DNA of 8,471 nt from Oscillospiraceae bacterium (lineage in GTDB: Bacteria > Bacillota_A > Clostridia > Oscillospirales > CAG-272): the NCBI GenBank assembly GCA_015063445.1, contig SVUD01000062.1:1-8471 (forward strand), written 5' to 3'. How positions within the stretch are numbered: position 1 is the first letter of the stretch; each line of letters starts with the position of its first letter. The notes beneath the pieces were generated by a model. That model was not told the DNA's origin, searched no databases, and saw only the letters and a program-made list of their open reading frames with translations. Below, piece by piece: positions 7,430 through 8,471 of the stretch. Both the position numbers and the translations under genes were made by a program.

Positions 7430-7458
7430 ATTATACCACAGAAGCATATACAAGTCAA
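7430..7458 (-). promoter_or_regulatory. Sigma-A promoter of the Lit-like gene
   Basis: On the minus strand TTGACT (7453-7458), a 17-base spacer and a perfect TATAAT (7430-7435) are present. The predicted start near 7423 leaves about a 20-base leader containing AGGGGG (7409-7414). This placement rules out the longer upstream start for the gene. Confidence 0.9.
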
Positions 7459-7540
7459 GCAAAAAAATCTCAAACAAGGCGCAAAGTACCGCCTAAATAA
7501 AATAATAATAAGTAAAAGAAAAATATTTTTCAAAAAGGTA

Positions 7541-7569
7541 TTGACAAATAAAGTGTTTTCTGCTATAAT
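7541..7569 (+). promoter_or_regulatory. Perfect consensus promoter of the tRNA operon
   Basis: TTGACA (7541-7546), a 17-base spacer and TATAAT (7564-7569) match consensus at every position. The predicted start near 7576 is only a few bases before the first tRNA, as expected for a strong stable-RNA promoter. Confidence 0.95.
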
Positions 7570-7579
7570 ACCAATGTTC

Positions 7580-7654
7580 GCTGGTGTGGCTCAACGGCAG
7601 AGCAGCTGATTTGTAATCAGCAGGTTGTTGGTTCGAATCCGATCACCAGCTCCA
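7580..7654 (+). tRNA. tRNA-Thr (anticodon TGT)
   Basis: The cloverleaf folds cleanly. Acceptor stem GCTGGTG pairs fully with CACCAGC, the D arm is GCTC/AGC-like, and the anticodon stem GCTGA/TCAGC encloses loop TTTGTAA, with anticodon TGT at 7612-7614 reading ACA and other Thr codons. The T loop is TTCGAAT. Discriminator T and an encoded CCA follow. It is first in a two-tRNA transcript, seven bases before tRNA-Tyr. Confidence 0.96.
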
Positions 7655-7661
7655 TATTTTT

Positions 7662-7746
7662 GGGGGAATTCCCGAGCGGCCAAAGGGGGCAGACTGTAAA
7701 TCTGTTGTCACTGACTTCGCTGGTCCGAATCCAGCTTCCCCCACCA
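7662..7746 (+). tRNA. tRNA-Tyr (anticodon GTA)
   Basis: This is a class II tRNA with a long variable arm. Acceptor GGGGGAA pairs with TTCCCCC, and the anticodon stem GCAGA/TCTGT (one G-U) encloses loop CTGTAAA with anticodon GTA at 7696-7698. The variable arm is about 13 bases, the T arm is CTGG/CCAG-like around TCCGAAT, and discriminator A plus an encoded CCA end the gene. Its last 15-16 bases are duplicated about 205 bases downstream, which suggests use as an integration site. Confidence 0.96.
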
Positions 7747-7748
7747 AA
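7731..7748 (+). repeat. First copy of the tRNA-Tyr 3'-end direct repeat
   Basis: The 18-base sequence CCAGCTTCCCCCACCAAA covers the 3' end of tRNA-Tyr, its CCA and two further bases. An identical copy lies at 7936-7953. Tyrosine recombinases often use exactly this part of tRNA genes as attB, so this could be one end of a past integration. Confidence 0.7.
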
Positions 7749-7749
7749 C

Positions 7750-7785
7750 AAAAATACCGACCCATGTGGTCGGTATTTTTGTTTT
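7750..7785 (+). terminator. Terminator of the tRNA operon
   Basis: AAAAATACCGACC (7750-7762) pairs with GGTCGGTATTTTT (7768-7780) over 13 perfect pairs with a five-base loop, then GTTTT. It begins three bases after the CCA end of tRNA-Tyr. Confidence 0.93.
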
Positions 7786-7800
7786 ATGAGAGAAACTGTT

Positions 7801-7857
7801 GGCACAGCGTCGGTCTATCCGACGCTGGCCGCATACCAACGCTTATTGCGTTGGTAT
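7801..7857. repeat. Pair of perfect five-base-loop hairpins
   Basis: Hairpin a: CAGCGTCGG (7805-7813), loop TCTAT, CCGACGCTG (7819-7827). Three more pairs, 7801-7803 with 7828-7830, can be added across a bulged A. Hairpin b: ATACCAACGC (7833-7842), loop TTATT, GCGTTGGTAT (7848-7857). They are only two bases apart. Neither has a T-run after it. Further short complementary words (ATGCGG at 7866-7871, CCGCAT at 7922-7927) suggest that the structured unit extends to about 7927. It looks like part of a dispersed repeat rather than a gene. Confidence 0.7.
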
Positions 7858-7935
7858 CTTGCGTAATGCGGAGCAAGGAGTACAAATAGTACAAAAGCGG
7901 AACGCTCTGTAGTAATATCCCCCGCATAGCAATAC

Positions 7936-7953
7936 CCAGCTTCCCCCACCAAA
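7936..7953 (+). repeat. Second copy of the tRNA-Tyr 3'-end direct repeat
   Basis: It is identical to 7731-7748 over 18 bases. The sequence upstream of it bears no resemblance to the body of tRNA-Tyr, so it is an isolated 3' end rather than a second or decayed whole tRNA. Like the first copy it runs straight into an A-started terminator hairpin. It is the candidate distal attachment site. Confidence 0.7.
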
Positions 7954-7985
7954 AAATAGCGCAGAATTATCTGCGCTATTTTTTT
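7951..7985 (+). terminator. Second terminator after the copied tRNA end
   Basis: AAAAAATAGCGCAG (7951-7964) and CTGCGCTATTTTTT (7971-7984) form 14 perfect pairs with a six-base loop and a T-run. No gene is seen between the first tRNA terminator and this one, so it may be the original terminator of the tRNA operon, displaced by an insertion. Confidence 0.85.
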
Positions 7986-7986
7986 A

Positions 7987-8212
7987 TCCAAGTCGCAGAC
8001 TTGGCATATCATCAGCCCTTTGGGCTGGATATCATCAATAACGGCTTGCCGTTATTGCATAACATCACGCGCAAGCGTGCATTATCTGCGACTTGATGAT
8101 ATACAATGCTCCGCATTGATGATATACTCGCCCGAAAGCGAGATATACTCGTTTTCGGACGGATGATATCCAGCCACTTCGTGCCTGATGATATACACTT
8201 TCTGCGAAAGTG
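7987..8212. repeat. Array of small hairpins with variable stems and constant linkers
   Basis: About nine short hairpins follow each other every 20-29 bases. Cores: 7988-8004 (CCAAGTC/GACTTGG), 8013-8027 (CAGCCC/GGGCTG), 8037-8056 (AATAACGGC/GCCGTTATT), 8066-8079 (CACGC/GCGTG), 8104-8118 (CAATGC/GCATTG), 8127-8142 (CTCGC/GCGAG), a weak one at 8149-8161, 8171-8187 (CAGCCAC/GTGCCTG, one C/C mismatch) and 8196-8212 (CACTTTC/GAAAGTG). Most loops are 3-4 bases. Linkers are nearly constant: ATATCATC in the left half (8006-8013, 8029-8036, degenerate at 8059-8066) and GATGATAT in the right half (8095-8102, 8118-8125, 8162-8169, 8187-8194, shortened at 8142). The linker orientation therefore inverts near 8086-8095. 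No coding function is credible. It is not a CRISPR array, because the conserved part is the short linker. Confidence 0.8.
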
Positions 8213-8254
8213 ATTAAAGTTGCAAGCCTTTTTTGTTTTAGCCGTAAAATATAA

Positions 8255-8332
8255 ATCGTTCACTTTACACCCTTATCGTTCAATTTATGGGGTATCGTTC
8301 AATTATTGATTCGCCTAAAAGAATTATTGATT
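8255..8332 (+). promoter_or_regulatory. Cluster of direct repeats upstream of the last promoter
   Basis: ATCGTTCA occurs at 8255-8262, 8275-8282 and 8294-8301, 20 and 19 bases apart. AATTATTGATT occurs at 8301-8311 and 8322-8332, 21 bases apart, its second copy holding the -35. Spacing near two helical turns places all copies on one face of the DNA, as in operator arrays. The binding protein is unknown. Confidence 0.55.
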
Positions 8333-8355
8333 TTCAATGGATTATGTGATATAAT
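8327..8355 (+). promoter_or_regulatory. Promoter of the partial GNAT-like gene
   Basis: TTGATT (8327-8332), a 17-base spacer and TATAAT (8350-8355) preceded by TGA, an extended -10, make a strong sigma-A promoter. The start near 8362 gives about a 32-base leader. Confidence 0.85.
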
Positions 8356-8393
8356 AAACTCACCGATAAATAAGAATTTGACGAGGTGGTAAA

Positions 8394-8471
8394 ATGCTTG
8401 AATTATATAAACCTCTTGTTGATGACTTGTGGTTTAAGGAAAAAATGATGGGCGATGAGCAGACAATGTCT
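8394..8471 (+). CDS. N-terminal fragment of a probable GNAT acetyltransferase (runs off the window)
   Basis: Twenty-six codons are in view, beginning MLELYKPLVDDLWFKEKM and continuing MGDEQTMS. This opening resembles a clostridial group of GNAT-family N-acetyltransferases that start with ELYKP...DLWF..K and a DEETMSYN-like segment. The acetyl-CoA-binding motif would lie beyond the window, so neither fold nor substrate can be confirmed. The start is sound: GAGGTGG (8383-8389) precedes the ATG at good spacing and a strong promoter lies upstream. The repeat cluster next to the promoter hints at regulated expression. Confidence 0.65.
   Translation, partial: MLELYKPLVDDLWFKEKMMGDEQTMS

Noticed and set aside
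7403..7477. A 25-codon N-terminal extension of the Lit-like protein
   Set aside because: The extension contains the promoter (7430-7458), so its start codon would not be on the transcript; a better ribosome binding site precedes the ATG at 7402.
7786..7866. A 26-codon open frame after the tRNA terminator
   Set aside because: It has no ribosome binding site, begins right after a terminator T-run, and its codons are dictated by two perfect hairpins.
7987..8212. CRISPR array
   Set aside because: Units are only 20-29 bases, the conserved part is an 8-10 base linker, the variable part is a palindrome rather than a spacer, orientation flips midway, and no cas genes are near.
8012..8263. An 83-codon minus-strand open frame over the hairpin array
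   Set aside because: It simply reads through the repeats, with no ribosome binding site or protein-like pattern.

Overview
The window looks like chromosome of a Bacillota (class Clostridia), most likely an uncultured gut lineage of the Oscillospirales type. The reasons are AGGAG-type ribosome binding sites, near-consensus sigma-A promoters (TTGACA/TATAAT with 17-18 base spacers), compact U-tailed terminators, an rsmG gene next to a Noc/ParB-like gene, and a Lit/DUF1461 membrane protein. The genus cannot be read from the sequence.

Layout. 61-2634 (+) is a large unrecognised acidic coiled-coil protein ending in a probable bidirectional terminator. 2831-3298 (-) is a short Noc/ParB-like DNA-binding protein lacking the usual N-terminal CTPase domain. 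3469-4203 (-) is rsmG (16S rRNA methyltransferase). The 298 bases between rsmG and pgk are AT-rich and carry two divergent promoters. 4502-5818 (+) pgk and 5909-6664 (+) tpiA form a two-gene glycolytic operon with an intercistronic hairpin and a shared bidirectional terminator. 6728-7402 (-) is a four-helix membrane protein of the Lit/TIGR01906 family. 7580-7654 and 7662-7746 (+) are tRNA-Thr(TGT) and tRNA-Tyr(GTA), transcribed from a perfect consensus promoter. 8394 to the window end (+) is the N-terminus of a probable GNAT acetyltransferase.

The 647 bases between tRNA-Tyr and the last gene hold no convincing protein gene and are the most unusual part. In order they contain: the tRNA terminator; two perfect 5-base-loop hairpins; an 18-base exact copy of the tRNA-Tyr 3' end followed by a second terminator; an array of about nine small hairpins whose stems all differ but whose linkers are nearly constant (GATGATATAC), with linker orientation inverting in the middle; and a cluster of direct repeats leading into a strong promoter. 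This fits a repeat-rich or mobile-element scar at a tRNA attachment site. The hairpin array is the best candidate for something undescribed.

Functionally the genes are mostly housekeeping: lower glycolysis (pgk, tpiA), ribosome methylation (rsmG), possible nucleoid or chromosome-linked DNA binding, lipoprotein lipid remodelling and translation. Each block has its own promoter and terminator, so apart from pgk-tpiA and the tRNA pair these are separate transcription units.
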